Origin: JAPOXR01 sp965221815
Lineage (GTDB): Bacteria; Pseudomonadota; Alphaproteobacteria; Rhodobacterales; Rhodobacteraceae
Reading direction: 5' to 3'
Length of the DNA stretch: 64,000 nt
Assembly (NCBI GenBank): GCA_965221815.1
Contig: OZ244915.1
Location: 1,302,001-1,366,000, forward strand
Under the pieces are notes generated by a model. The model was not told where the DNA came from. It worked only from the letters and a program-made list of their open reading frames with translations, and searched no databases. The position numbers and the translations under genes were made by a program. Positions 17,639 through 26,800 of this stretch are shown here, piece by piece. The first letter of the stretch is position 1; every line of letters starts with the position of its first letter.

Positions 17639-19462
17639 ATGAATATTGGTCAACAGACGACTCCTTCAAAAGACACTGGCAATGGATCCGGCATGCATAA
17701 TGACGATGAATTGATTCCTGGCGCACAGATTGTCATTGAGGCCCTGAAGGACCAAGGCGTCGAGGTCGTCTTCGGATATCCCGGTGGCGCGATTCTTCCC
17801 ATTTATGACTGGTTGCCCAGAGCCGCTTCAAATTCGATACATCATGTTTTGGTCAGACATGAGCAAGGCGCGGTCCACGCGGCCGAAGGATATGCGCGGG
17901 CGTCCGGCAAGCCTGGGGTGGTGCTCGTTACGTCCGGCCCGGGCGTCACCAATTCCATTACCGGACTCGCAGATGCCAAGATGGACTCGGTACCGATCAT
18001 ACTGATCTCCGGTCAGGTGCCGACTTTCATGATTGGTACTGATGCGTTTCAAGAGGCGGATTCGGTCGGTATATCGCGCCCGTGCACAAAGCATAATTGG
18101 CTGGTTAAGGATACCGACGAAATCGCGGAAGTCATCCATTCGGCCTTCCACATTGCGCAGTCCGGTCGCCCCGGTCCCGTATTGATCGATATTCCCAAGA
18201 ATGTTCAGATTGCGAAGGGGCGCTATCAACCGCCAGGATCGGAACATCGACGCCGCTATGATCCGGTGACACAACCTGATGCGGATAAAATCGCAACTCT
18301 GGCTGCATGGATGGAGACGGCCAAGCGGCCGATCTTTTATACCGGCGGCGGTGTCGAAAGATCAGGAGAACGGGCTTCGGTATTGCTGCGTGAACTGGTT
18401 GATGCGACCGGCTTTCCAGTGACCTCTACGGTCATGGGACTCGGCTGCTATCCGGCATCCGGAAGGAATTGGCTGGAAATGTTAGGAATGCATGGCAGTT
18501 ACGAAGCCAATAACGCGATGCATGATTGCGATTTGATGATCAATGTCGGGGCACGATTCGACGACCGCATTACCGGGCGGATTTCTCATTTCAGCCCGCA
18601 TTCAAAAAAGGCGCATATCGATATTGATCCATCGTCAATCAACAAGAATGTCCAGGTTGATCTTGAGATCATCGGTGATGCCACGCGCGCTCTGGAGATG
18701 TTGCTTGAAGCGTGGAATCACCGCGGGCGACGCACCAACGCGGCCGCTCTCGTCGAATGGTGGAAACAGATTAATCACTGGCGCAAAAAAGACTGTTTTG
18801 CCTATGAGTTTGATCCGGTGCTGATCAAGCCCCAATATGCGTTGGAACGACTGGAGGCCTTGACCCGGGGGATGGACCGTTACGTCACCACCGAAGTTGG
18901 TCAACATCAGATGTGGGCCGCCCAATTCCTGAAGTTTGAAGAGCCACGCCGCTGGCAGACGTCAGGAGGTCTCGGCACGATGGGTTACGGACTCCCCTCC
19001 TCACTCGGGATCCAGAAGGCTTTTCCGAATGCGCTTGTCATCAATGTCGCAGGTGAAGCCAGCTGGTTGATGAATATGCAAGAAATGTGCACCGCCATTC
19101 AGGAACGTGCTCCGATCAAACAGTTTATTCTCAACAACGAGTATCTTGGTATGGTCCGCCAATGGCAGGAGTTGTTGCATGAGGAAAATTACAGTCAGTC
19201 CTACTGCAGTTCACTGCCGGACTTTGTGAAACTTGCAGAAGCGTTCGGCTGTCTGGGAATTTCGGTGTCAGAACCAAGCAGGCTGGATGATGCGATTCAG
19301 GAAATGCTGGCTTATGATGGCCCGGTGATTCTTGATTGTCGTGTGGCCAAGACCGAGGGTTGTTATCCAATGATACCAGCCGGCAACGCGCATAACGAAA
19401 TGTGGCTTGGCCCGCCGGATCGCACGAAAACGGACCAGCAAAATGAATCTGTCCTTGTCTGA
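17639..19462 (+). CDS. ilvB: Acetolactate synthase, large (catalytic) subunit
   Basis: 607 residues. It condenses pyruvate with pyruvate or 2-oxobutyrate in the first common step of branched-chain amino-acid synthesis, using ThDP, Mg2+ and FAD. The catalytic Glu lies in VRHEQGAVHAAEGYAR. FAD and subunit regions follow (NVGARFDDRITGR), then the ThDP motif near residue 470, VAGEASWLMN, ending in ILNNEYLGMVRQWQ. The motif reads G-E-A rather than the usual G-D-G/A. The start has an AAGGAA site upstream. The regulatory subunit gene follows 18 bases later. Confidence 0.96.
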   Translation: MNIGQQTTPSKDTGNGSGMHNDDELIPGAQIVIEALKDQGVEVVFGYPGGAILPIYDWLPRAASNSIHHVLVRHEQGAVHAAEGYARASGKPGVVLVTSGPGVTNSITGLADAKMDSVPIILISGQVPTFMIGTDAFQEADSVGISRPCTKHNWLVKDTDEIAEVIHSAFHIAQSGRPGPVLIDIPKNVQIAKGRYQPPGSEHRRRYDPVTQPDADKIATLAAWMETAKRPIFYTGGGVERSGERASVLLRELVDATGFPVTSTVMGLGCYPASGRNWLEMLGMHGSYEANNAMHDCDLMINVGARFDDRITGRISHFSPHSKKAHIDIDPSSINKNVQVDLEIIGDATRALEMLLEAWNHRGRRTNAAALVEWWKQINHWRKKDCFAYEFDPVLIKPQYALERLEALTRGMDRYVTTEVGQHQMWAAQFLKFEEPRRWQTSGGLGTMGYGLPSSLGIQKAFPNALVINVAGEASWLMNMQEMCTAIQERAPIKQFILNNEYLGMVRQWQELLHEENYSQSYCSSLPDFVKLAEAFGCLGISVSEPSRLDDAIQEMLAYDGPVILDCRVAKTEGCYPMIPAGNAHNEMWLGPPDRTKTDQQNESVLV

Positions 19463-19480
19463 TTTGCGACGTGATAGACC

Positions 19481-20047
19481 ATGACCAATCTCAATCTCAA
19501 AAAGGGTGCGTCCCGCCGTTCGGCTTATGATCTGAGAAAATCGCGCCCGTCGGCGGCCAAAACTCATACCTTATCGATTCTTGTGGATAATGAGGCCGGT
19601 GTTCTGGCGCGCATCGTTGGGCTGTTTGCAGGCCGGGGTTTCAATATCGAAAGCCTGACTGTGACTGAAATCGACCATACCGGCCATCTTTCGCGAATTA
19701 CCGTTGTCAGTACGGCGAATGACGACATCATTCGGCAGATCAGGGCGCAGTTGAAGAACGTGATTTCTGTTCATGAAATCGTCGACTTGACTTACGATGG
19801 CCCGTCAATTGAACGCGAACTCGCGTTGCATCTTGTGGATGCGGACGACCGGGATCGTCAGAAAATATGCGCGCTGGCGGACAAGTTCAAAGCGCGACTA
19901 CTGGATACGCAAACAGGTCAGCTCGTGATTGAACAAACGGGAACGCCGCATGATATCGACAGATTGTTTGATCAACTCCGTCAGATGGGTCTCAAGGAAG
20001 TCTCGCGAACAGGTGTCGTTGGCCTCCAACTTGATGATGGGCATTGA
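19481..20047 (+). CDS. ilvH: Acetolactate synthase, small (regulatory) subunit
   Basis: 188 residues. An N-terminal ACT domain (THTLSILVDNEAGVLARIVGLFAGRGFNIESL, residues about 27-58) senses valine. A second ACT-like C-terminal half follows (LALHLVDADD, ARLLDTQTGQLVIEQTG). The protein stimulates IlvB and makes it feedback-sensitive. A basic extension of about 25 residues precedes the first ACT domain. The gene sits 18 bases after ilvB and is certainly in the same operon. Length is otherwise normal for the alphaproteobacterial form. Confidence 0.95.
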   Translation: MTNLNLKKGASRRSAYDLRKSRPSAAKTHTLSILVDNEAGVLARIVGLFAGRGFNIESLTVTEIDHTGHLSRITVVSTANDDIIRQIRAQLKNVISVHEIVDLTYDGPSIERELALHLVDADDRDRQKICALADKFKARLLDTQTGQLVIEQTGTPHDIDRLFDQLRQMGLKEVSRTGVVGLQLDDGH

Positions 20048-20304
20048 CCTGTCGTCATTTTTCACGAGGCCATGACAGTTGGTGGCAAACCATGGTGCGA
20101 TGATCGACGCAAACAATGTGGACGACATGCATGCGAGAACTGTTGGCCTTTGCGACATGGCAAATCACCAAGTGAGAAGAGACTTGTTTTGCTTTTGAAT
20201 CCGACTTCATTTAAGTTCGGAGGTTCCAGTCAGCACTTTTCATACATATGCAACTTTACGCGCTTTTCAATTTCGTGAAACAGACATCCTGAAAGGAAAC
20301 CAAC

Positions 20305-20778
20305 ATGTCACTCAGACGAAAATCAATTTATCTCGGTGTTGTATTAGCCGCGACGGTGACTCTGACAGCTTGTGACAGCCAGAATGAACTTGCAGGAACT
20401 GTCATCGGTGCAACCGTTGGTGGTGTCGTTGGTGATCAGTTCGGCGACGGCAGTGGCAACAAGGTCGCAACGGCAGTCGGCGCAATGGTCGGAGCCTATG
20501 TGGGGCAGCGCCTGGGGGCTCAACTTGATGAAACCTCGCGCCTACGCGCCAACGCGGCCGCCCAACGCGCACTCTCGACCGGTGAAGAGATCTATTGGGA
20601 AAATCCGAATAATGCCGGTGGTGCCGCGAGCGGATCTTTCATTCCGAAACGATCAGGAGTCACCGCATCCGGACGTGAATGCCGCGAATACACAACGACG
20701 ATCACTGTTGGTGGACGTGAAGAGCAAGGTTACGGTACGGCATGCCTCAGCCCAAGTGGCGACTGGGAAGTCGTTTGA
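20305..20778 (+). CDS. Glycine-zipper surface-antigen-like lipoprotein
   Basis: 157 residues with a lipoprotein signal (VVLAATVTLTAC, lipobox Cys near residue 23). A glycine-zipper segment of the 17-kDa surface antigen (OmpA-like 2TM) type follows: GTVIGATVGGVVGDQFGDG and AVGAMVGAYVGQRLG. The C-terminal part (ECREYTTTITVGGREEQGYGTAC) matches the same family. It is predicted to be anchored in the outer membrane. GAAAGGAAACC precedes the ATG and a strong intrinsic terminator follows the stop, so it is a single-gene unit. Confidence 0.88.
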   Translation: MSLRRKSIYLGVVLAATVTLTACDSQNELAGTVIGATVGGVVGDQFGDGSGNKVATAVGAMVGAYVGQRLGAQLDETSRLRANAAAQRALSTGEEIYWENPNNAGGAASGSFIPKRSGVTASGRECREYTTTITVGGREEQGYGTACLSPSGDWEVV

Positions 20779-20829
20779 GGTGACATAAGAAGTTTGTATC
20801 CGGATCAATTGCACAGCAAGACAGATAGC

Positions 20830-20857
20830 GGGCGGCTTATCATGGCCGTCCGTTTTG
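20830..20857 (+). terminator. Intrinsic terminator after the glycine-zipper lipoprotein
   Basis: GGGCGGC (20830-20836) pairs with GCCGTCC (20845-20851) around an 8-base loop, followed directly by GTTTTGTT. This is a standard rho-independent terminator, 52 bases after the stop codon. Confidence 0.75.
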
Positions 20858-21056
20858 TTGCGGGATGTTAATTGAAGCGGACAGGGCCTCAATTCCTGTT
20901 GATTTGGATTGCCGGTTCCAGTTGTTATTGTCTGCAGACGGTAATCCCGGATGGTTACAGCAGCAAGGGGCATGCCGTTTCACATGCGACTCCCCGTAGA
21001 AACTGCTCTATCAACCCCTGCCAGTTGCGCCTCTCCTCAGGTCAAGGATTCAATCA

Positions 21057-21094
21057 AGGGTTTCGCTGAGAATCGTGTAAAAATACACCCCAGG
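21057..21094 (+). repeat. Left terminal inverted repeat of the Tn3-type transposon
   Basis: Begins AGGGTTTCGCTGAGAATCG and ends near CACCCCAGGG. It is bordered on the left by the 5-bp direct repeat AATCA (21052-21056). The inverted partner is at 23795-23832. Confidence 0.85.
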
Positions 21095-21127
21095 GACTTC
21101 ACCACAGGCGGTGATGTCCTGTGGTGT

Positions 21128-21420
21128 GCGGCTATGTGGCGCTGGTCCACAATTTGTCCGCATCGATCCTGATTTCGCCGTAGAGAATGACGTTGTGCCA
21201 CTGGATGGGGCTGATGTGCTGCAGGAGTGTGCGGTCGAACGGAAAGTCGGGTGCGGCGGACAGGCGGGAGAGTTCCCGGGCCTGCCAGGTGATAATGCAG
21301 GCCAGGATGAGCGTCAGACAGGAGCAGGTCTTCATCTAGTCGTAGACATCGCGGGCATTGATGCGGCCTCTCTGGCCATAATAGACGGCGCGGGCCAAGG
21401 GTTAACGCTGTTCTCTTCAT
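21128..21420 (-). pseudogene. tnpA: Tn3-family transposase (TnpA) C-terminal relic
   Basis: On the minus strand, YYGQRGRINARDVYD is followed by a stop, then SCLTLILACIITWQARELS, then LLQHISPIQWHNVILYGEI. This is the very C-terminus of Tn3 TnpA, where the conserved order is a GRI..RD segment, an S/N-CLTLI..AII.WQA.E helix and HISP..W.N..LYGEY. A TAG interrupts it near 21336 and nearly all of the roughly 1000-residue protein is absent. Its position just inside the left repeat is the normal place for the tnpA 3' end. Confidence 0.8.
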
Positions 21421-21530
21421 GGGTTGCGCGCCCTCGTTGATAATCCAGAGAGCATCTGAATGGCACAGACCTCCTGTCACCGTGGTGAGAGGAGCTATCG
21501 GACCACGACGCGAATCTGGGTTAACTCATT

Positions 21531-22085
21531 TCAGTGCACGCCGCTTGACGCGCAGCGGTCATCGGATTTCTTCGACAGGTCCCAGCCCGCCAGCGCAAGG
21601 ACCAAGCCCGCGACCACGGCGCGAACCGTGTTCCAGTCCTGTCACGGTCCAGAGTAGGCCCGCCACGCTTCGCCGGCCTCCGCGGGGCCGAGCGGCGTCT
21701 CGACCAGCGCCAGTGCCTCGTTCAACGGCACATTGGCGGTCATCGTCGGAACCATCGCGCCCAGAACATAAAGGAGGGTGGCGAGGGCGAAGCCGGTTGC
21801 GACCCGCCGCTCCCCGGCCCTCAGGGCCGCCAGCGCCGTGAACATCAACAGCACCGGTGTGCCGAAGAATGCCGACGCAAAGACCCAGTTGCGCACGCTC
21901 GCATTCATGGCCTGCATGGCGGCAATGGCGACATTCGGGTCCGCCGCGTCCAGCCCCCACATGGTCGAGCAGACCCAGGCGAAGAAGAAGCCGAACATCG
22001 CCCCGGAAAACAGAAGTGACAGGAAGGCCAGCGTCTTGACCATGTCGACCGCGCCGCTGCTGTCTTGCCGAGCGGCTTTCGACAT
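21531..22085 (-). pseudogene. DUF1772 (anthrone oxygenase-like) membrane protein with in-frame TGA
   Basis: Four hydrophobic helices start with DMVKTLAFLSLLFSGAMFG and VRNWVFASAFFGTPVLLMF. The DUF1772 signature follows (MVPTMTANVPLNEAL, then AWRAYSGP). A TGA at 21642-21644 stops the frame, but the same frame goes on as QDWNTVRAVVAGLVLALAGW to a stop at 21531-21533, exactly how DUF1772 proteins end. A single TGG-to-TGA change at the expected Trp explains it. The shortened protein lacks only the last helix and could still fold. Cargo of the Tn3-type element. Start taken at MSKAARQ; a later ATG (MVKTLA) is also possible. Confidence 0.7.
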
Positions 22086-22175
22086 TACGCGCCGTCCCCA
22101 CCGGACGAGCCCATCCGTCGAATTGCTCGATAGACCGCCCGGCCGAAGCCGCAATAGCGACCTGGGCCACGATCA

Positions 22176-22302
22176 CAGCCGGCCAGATCCTGGGAAACGC
22201 AGGATCGACATACTTCTAAGGAAGAAGACATCCTGAGGTTCCTCAAACTGGGAATCTCCAAAAGCGCCATTGCCAAGATTATCGGCGTCTCCCGACCCAC
22301 AC
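22176..22302 (+). pseudogene. Resolvase/serine recombinase C-terminal HTH, first part (split by IS256)
   Basis: The reading EEDILRFLKLGISKSAIAKI and IGVSRPT is the helix-turn-helix of a Tn3-type resolvase. It breaks off at the insertion point of the IS256-family element. After the element, in frame once one copy of the 9-bp duplication is removed, LYRLIRTRGLKANP completes the domain and ends at 23799. The catalytic N-terminal domain is not present; the sequence upstream of about 22176 is occupied by the opposed DUF1772 gene. Confidence 0.75.
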
Positions 22303-23746
22303 GGGATTGTCCCGAAGTCTGTTGAAACTTTCAAATCAGGGTGGTGTTGCTTCCCCCTGAGCTTGAGGGGCTCGTGATCACCGGTAATTTGAAAGGAACC
22401 AACACCATGGCACGATCGACCACACCTTCCAGCCCGTCTGCCACCCCATCCTGTCCATCGCCTGACCTTGCGGCCTGCGACGCGGATATCCACAAGAGTT
22501 TTGAACGGTTCTGCCTGACAGCTGGCATCGATGCCCTGGCCCAGATGCTGGATGAGGATGTCACGGACCTGGCGGGTGAGCGCGACGGCCACAACGCTGA
22601 CAAGCCCGGCTATCGCTGGGGCACGACCCCCACCCAGGTCGGCCTCCATGGCGGCCCGGTGGCCCTCCAGCGCCCCCGGGTGCGCAGCAAGGCCAGTGAC
22701 GAGGAGATGACGCTGCCGAGCTGGGCGGCCCTCCAGGACCGCACGCTCCTTGGTATCAGTGTGGTCAATGCCATGCTGTGCGGGGTGGCCACCCGCAAGT
22801 CTGGTCGGGTCGTCCGTCCCGCCGAGGCCCAGCTCCCGTCCGGCCCTGGCCATGGGCTGGCGAAGTCCACGGTGTCCCGCCGCTACAAGGCGCTCACGGA
22901 GGCCCGGTTCCAGGCATGGATGGGCGCGGACCTGTCTGACCTGGACCTGGCGGTCATCCAGATCGACGGGCTGCACCTGCATGACGGGCTGCTGATGATC
23001 GGGGCTGTGGGCATCGATGTCGAAGGCCACAAGCCCCCGCTCGGTCTCATCGAGGGGGCCACCGAGAACGCCGCCACCGTGCAGGCCCTGGTGGATGATC
23101 TCATCAAGCGGGGCCTTGATCCCGCCACACCCCGCCTCTTCATCGTCGATGGGGCCAAGGCCCTCAGTGCCGTCCTGCGGCGCACCTTCGGGGCCGACGT
23201 TCCCATCCAGCGCTGTCAGATCCACAAGGCCCGCAACATCATCGACCGCCTGCCCGACCACTTGCAGGCCGCAGTCCGGGCGGCTCTCCGGCAAGCCTGG
23301 GCGCTGGACGATCCCGCGCAGGCGGAGCGGCAGCTGCGCGCCCTTGCCCGTCGCTTTGACGACGAGGCCCCGGCTGTGGCCCGCGCCATCCTCGAGGGTC
23401 TCGATGAGACCCTGACGCTGGTCCGCCTGGGCCTGCCTGCAGACCTGCGCCAGTCGCTCGCCAGCACCAATATCATTGAATCAATGCACAGTGTCGTGCG
23501 GCAGACCTGTCGGAATGTCAAACGCTGGCGCAATGCCAGGATGGGGCTGCGGTGGACGGCTGCAGGCAGGCTCGAGGCCCAGAAGGGCTTCCGGCGTCTC
23601 AATGCCTATCAGCAGCTTCCTCTCCTCAGGGAGGCCCTCGCCCGCCACCGGCGAAGCCATCACCTTGACACGCTCCAGGAAGCCGCATAGTCATCATGAC
23701 CGGCAACACCGCTCTGATGAGTTTCAACAGAGAATGGGACATCCCC
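22303..23746 (+). mobile_element. Complete IS256-family insertion sequence (1444 bp)
   Basis: The left end GGGATTGTCCCGAAGTCTG and the right end, read inverted GGGGATGTCCCATTCTCTG, both continue into TTGAAACT, giving imperfect terminal inverted repeats of about 27 bp. The 9-bp direct repeat GACCCACAC lies immediately outside both ends (22294-22302 and 23747-23755). Target duplications of 8-9 bp are normal for this family. One intact transposase gene fills the element, which therefore looks functional and fairly recent. Confidence 0.9.
22407..23690 (+). CDS. IS256-family (Mutator-like) transposase
   Basis: 427 residues from the ATG at 22407, chosen because GAAAGGAACC precedes it; the frame is open back to 22341. 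The DDE acids lie in LAVIQIDGLHLHDG (first D), RLFIVDGAKALS (second D) and NIIESMHSVVRQ (E). The family-typical RCQIHKARNIIDRLP follows the second D, and the C-terminal RWTAAGRLEAQKGFRRL is also typical. No frame damage is seen. Confidence 0.93.
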   Translation: MARSTTPSSPSATPSCPSPDLAACDADIHKSFERFCLTAGIDALAQMLDEDVTDLAGERDGHNADKPGYRWGTTPTQVGLHGGPVALQRPRVRSKASDEEMTLPSWAALQDRTLLGISVVNAMLCGVATRKSGRVVRPAEAQLPSGPGHGLAKSTVSRRYKALTEARFQAWMGADLSDLDLAVIQIDGLHLHDGLLMIGAVGIDVEGHKPPLGLIEGATENAATVQALVDDLIKRGLDPATPRLFIVDGAKALSAVLRRTFGADVPIQRCQIHKARNIIDRLPDHLQAAVRAALRQAWALDDPAQAERQLRALARRFDDEAPAVARAILEGLDETLTLVRLGLPADLRQSLASTNIIESMHSVVRQTCRNVKRWRNARMGLRWTAAGRLEAQKGFRRLNAYQQLPLLREALARHRRSHHLDTLQEAA

Positions 23747-23755
23747 GACCCACAC

Positions 23756-23799
23756 TCTACCGCTTGATCCGGACCCGGGGGCTGAAAGCCAATCCTTAA
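23756..23799 (+). pseudogene. Resolvase C-terminal tail, second part
   Basis: Encodes LYRLIRTRGLKANP followed by TAA. It completes the helix-turn-helix begun at 22176-22302. The stop codon lies inside the right terminal repeat of the Tn3-type element, as expected for a gene placed at the transposon end. Confidence 0.7.
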
Positions 23800-23832
23800 G
23801 GTGTCATTTGACACGATTCTCAGCGAAACCCT
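23795..23832 (-). repeat. Right terminal inverted repeat of the Tn3-type transposon
   Basis: Inverted partner of 21057-21094. The outermost bases read, inverted, AGGGTTTCGCTGAGAATCG and continue GTGTCAAATGACACC. The direct repeat AATCA follows at 23833-23837. Confidence 0.85.
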
Positions 23833-23868
23833 AATCACGATTATGCGGGTTGCAAAAGAGCACCTGTA

Positions 23869-26800
23869 TCAACTGCATCCAGTCGTGGTTCCGCATGTTA
23901 CGCAATGCATGCATGTGCCGCTGCGTACCAATGTATAATTTCCGCAGACGCCACACGGATCGCCCTCAAAGCCCTTAATTCGTGCAGCCTGACTTTCTTT
24001 TGCCAATGCCATCTCCCCATTCGACGGCTCGAGTTCAGTTGGTTTCGAGGGCATTGAAGCCGGCTTTGTCGCGTCATTGCCGACATCATTCTTGTCACTG
24101 TCAGAAACGAGCTGAAGGCGGTTTCGCAAGTAACCGGCAGACGCCACCTCTTTCAGAGCATCCTTCATTTGCGTCTCGGTTGATCCTTCGTTGGCCATGT
24201 CATGCATACCACCACTGATATCATCGAAACGGAATCCCTCGGGCTGGACATGTGCGAGTTCGGTACGATCAAGGTAACTGACACCAAGTTCCCGGAAAAT
24301 ATAGTCTATGATGGACTGGGCGTTCTTGATTGTGTCATTACCTTTCACAGCACCTGAAGGTTCAAACTTCGTAAAGACAAAGGCATTGACAAAAGTGTCG
24401 AGCGGGACTCCGTGCTGGAGGCCGATCGAAACCGCAATCGCGAAATTATTCATCATGGCGCGAAAGCCAGCGCCTTCCTTGTGCATATCGATAAAGATCT
24501 CGCCCAACGATCCATCCTGGTATTCGCCTGTCCGCAAATAGACCTTATGACCACCAACCCACGCCTTTTGTGTATATCCTTTTCGTCTGTGCGGGAGTTT
24601 TGCACGTCGCTCCCGTGCGTAGATCTGGCTCGCGCTTTGCACCAGTTCGACAACCTTGTTGTGCTGGCTGCTGTCAACTTCCTGCCCGTCATCGTCGGCA
24701 CCGACGGCAACGGCGGCAGCAAGCGGCTGGCTCAGTTTGGATCCGTCACGATAGAGCGCAATTGCCTTGACCCCGAGCTTCCACGACGTCTCGTAGGCTT
24801 CCTTGCACTCGGCAATAGTCGCATCGGCTGGCATATTCACGGTTTTTGAAATCGCACCGGATATAAAACTCTGTGCCGCGGCCATCATGGTGATATGACT
24901 CTCCACACTGAGAACCCGGCGACCCTTCTTCCCACAGGTGGCGGCGCAGTCAAAAACCGGAAGATGCTCGTCGCGGATATGCGGGGCACCTTCAAGAGTC
25001 ATCGCACCACAGATATGCTCATTAGCAGCGTCAATTTCATGCTCTGAAAAGCCCAGACTCTTGAGCAGGTCAAAAGCAGGATCTGCCATAGATTCGGCAT
25101 CGATACCAAGAACATCGCGGCAAAAGTCCGCCCCCACCGTTGTTGGATTCATGACAAATCGAATGTCGAAAGCGGATCGCATCTGTGTCTTGATCCGTGA
25201 CAGTTCTTCATCGCCAAAGCCAAGCCCCTGCAAGGTCTCTATGTTGATATAGGGCGCCTCATCAATGGATGCATGTCCGACAGCATAACGCACCATCTCG
25301 TCAATCTGATTCTCTTCATATCCCAGTGTTCTCAGGGCATTCGGAACTGACCTGTTGATGATCTTGAAGTAACCACCGCCAGCCAATTTCTTGAATTTGA
25401 CGAGAGCGAAATCGGGTTCAATGCCCGTGGTGTCGCAATCCATGACCAGTCCGATAGTTCCCGTCGGGGCAATAACCGTCGTTTGGGCGTTACGAAAACC
25501 CGATGATTTACCTTCCGCAAGTGCGCGGTCCCAGGCTTCGCAGGCAAGTCGTGGCAATGTCTCATCGGGGCAATCTTCGGCAATCAGCGGCACCGGACTC
25601 GTCGTGAGCGAATCATATTTCTTGTGACCACCATAGGCTGCATTCCGGTGATTGCTGATAACCCGCAACATCTGTTTTGCATTTCGCCTGTATCCGGGGA
25701 AAGGCCCCAGTTCGGCCGCCATTTCCGCGGAAACGGCGTAGGATTCACCACACATCAGCGACGTCAGGGCAGCGCAAAGTGCACGTCCCTGGGATGAGTC
25801 ATAGGGGATTCCCATATTCATCAGCAAACCGCCGATATTTGCATAGCCCAGACCGAGGGTACGAAACCGATAGGACAGTTTTGCAATGTCGCGGGCCGGA
25901 AACTGTGCCATCGTCACCGAAATTTCCAGGACGACCGTCAGTAAACGAATGGCATGGATGAATTGCGCATAATTGAATTGGCCGTCCCGGTAGAACGACA
26001 GCAGGTTGAGTGATGCCAAATTACATGCCGTATTGTCGAGAAACATATATTCTGAACAGGGATTCGAGCCCCTGATTTCTCCATCGGTCGGGCATGTATG
26101 CCAGCTATTGATTGTATCATGAAACTGAACACCGGGATCGGCGCAGGCCCATGCCGCATGTCCGACATCTTCCCATAATTCCCGGGCTGAAAGCGTCTTG
26201 GCAACCGCACCGTCGGTTCGACGCAGCAGGTTCCAATCCCGATCCTGTGCTGCGGCATGCAGAAAATCGTCCGTTACCCGGACGGAATTATTCGAATTCT
26301 GTCCGGACACGGTTGCATAGGCCTCTGATTCCCATTCCGTATTGTAGGATTCGAATTCAATTTCCGTGTAACCCTGCCGGGCATATTGAATGACGCGGTT
26401 GATATAGGCTTCAGGGACGCGCATGGACCGCGCTTGGCGAATGGCTTTTGCCAGGTCTTTGTTGTCAATCGGATTGCAGGCCTGCTCGCGCACGCCCTCA
26501 AAGCTGTTGATTGCGGCGAAAAGAGCACCCAAAGAATCTTTGGTTATTTCTGAACCGGCGACAATGGAGGCAACCTTTTGCTCTTCCCTCACTTTCCAAT
26601 TGACGAATTCCTCAATATCCGGATGATCGATATCACAAATGACCATTTTTGCGGCACGACGTGTCGTTCCTCCGGACTTGATGGCCCCCGCAGCGCGATC
26701 ACCAATCTTCAGAAAACTCATCAACCCGCTTGACTTGCCCCCGCTGGCGAGAGGTTCATCACTGCCCCGAATATTGGAAAAATTCGTGCCGGTGCCCGAG

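Larger units (their letters stand above)
21057..23832. mobile_element. Degraded Tn3-family transposon with both ends and target duplication
   Basis: The terminal inverted repeats run 21057-21094 and 23795-23832. The outer 22 bases (AGGGTTTCGCTGAGAATCG onward) are identical, and the match continues with few mismatches to about 38 bp, the usual Tn3 length. The 5-bp duplication AATCA lies directly outside both ends (21052-21056 and 23833-23837). Inside are a tnpA relic on the minus strand next to the left end, a DUF1772 gene, and the last part of a resolvase next to the right end split by an IS256-family element. The transposase is mostly deleted, so the element cannot move by itself. Confidence 0.85.

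Noticed and set aside
22173..23294. Long minus-strand frame of 373 codons across the IS256 element
   Set aside because: It is the antisense shadow of the GC-rich transposase; the plus-strand product has complete DDE motifs.
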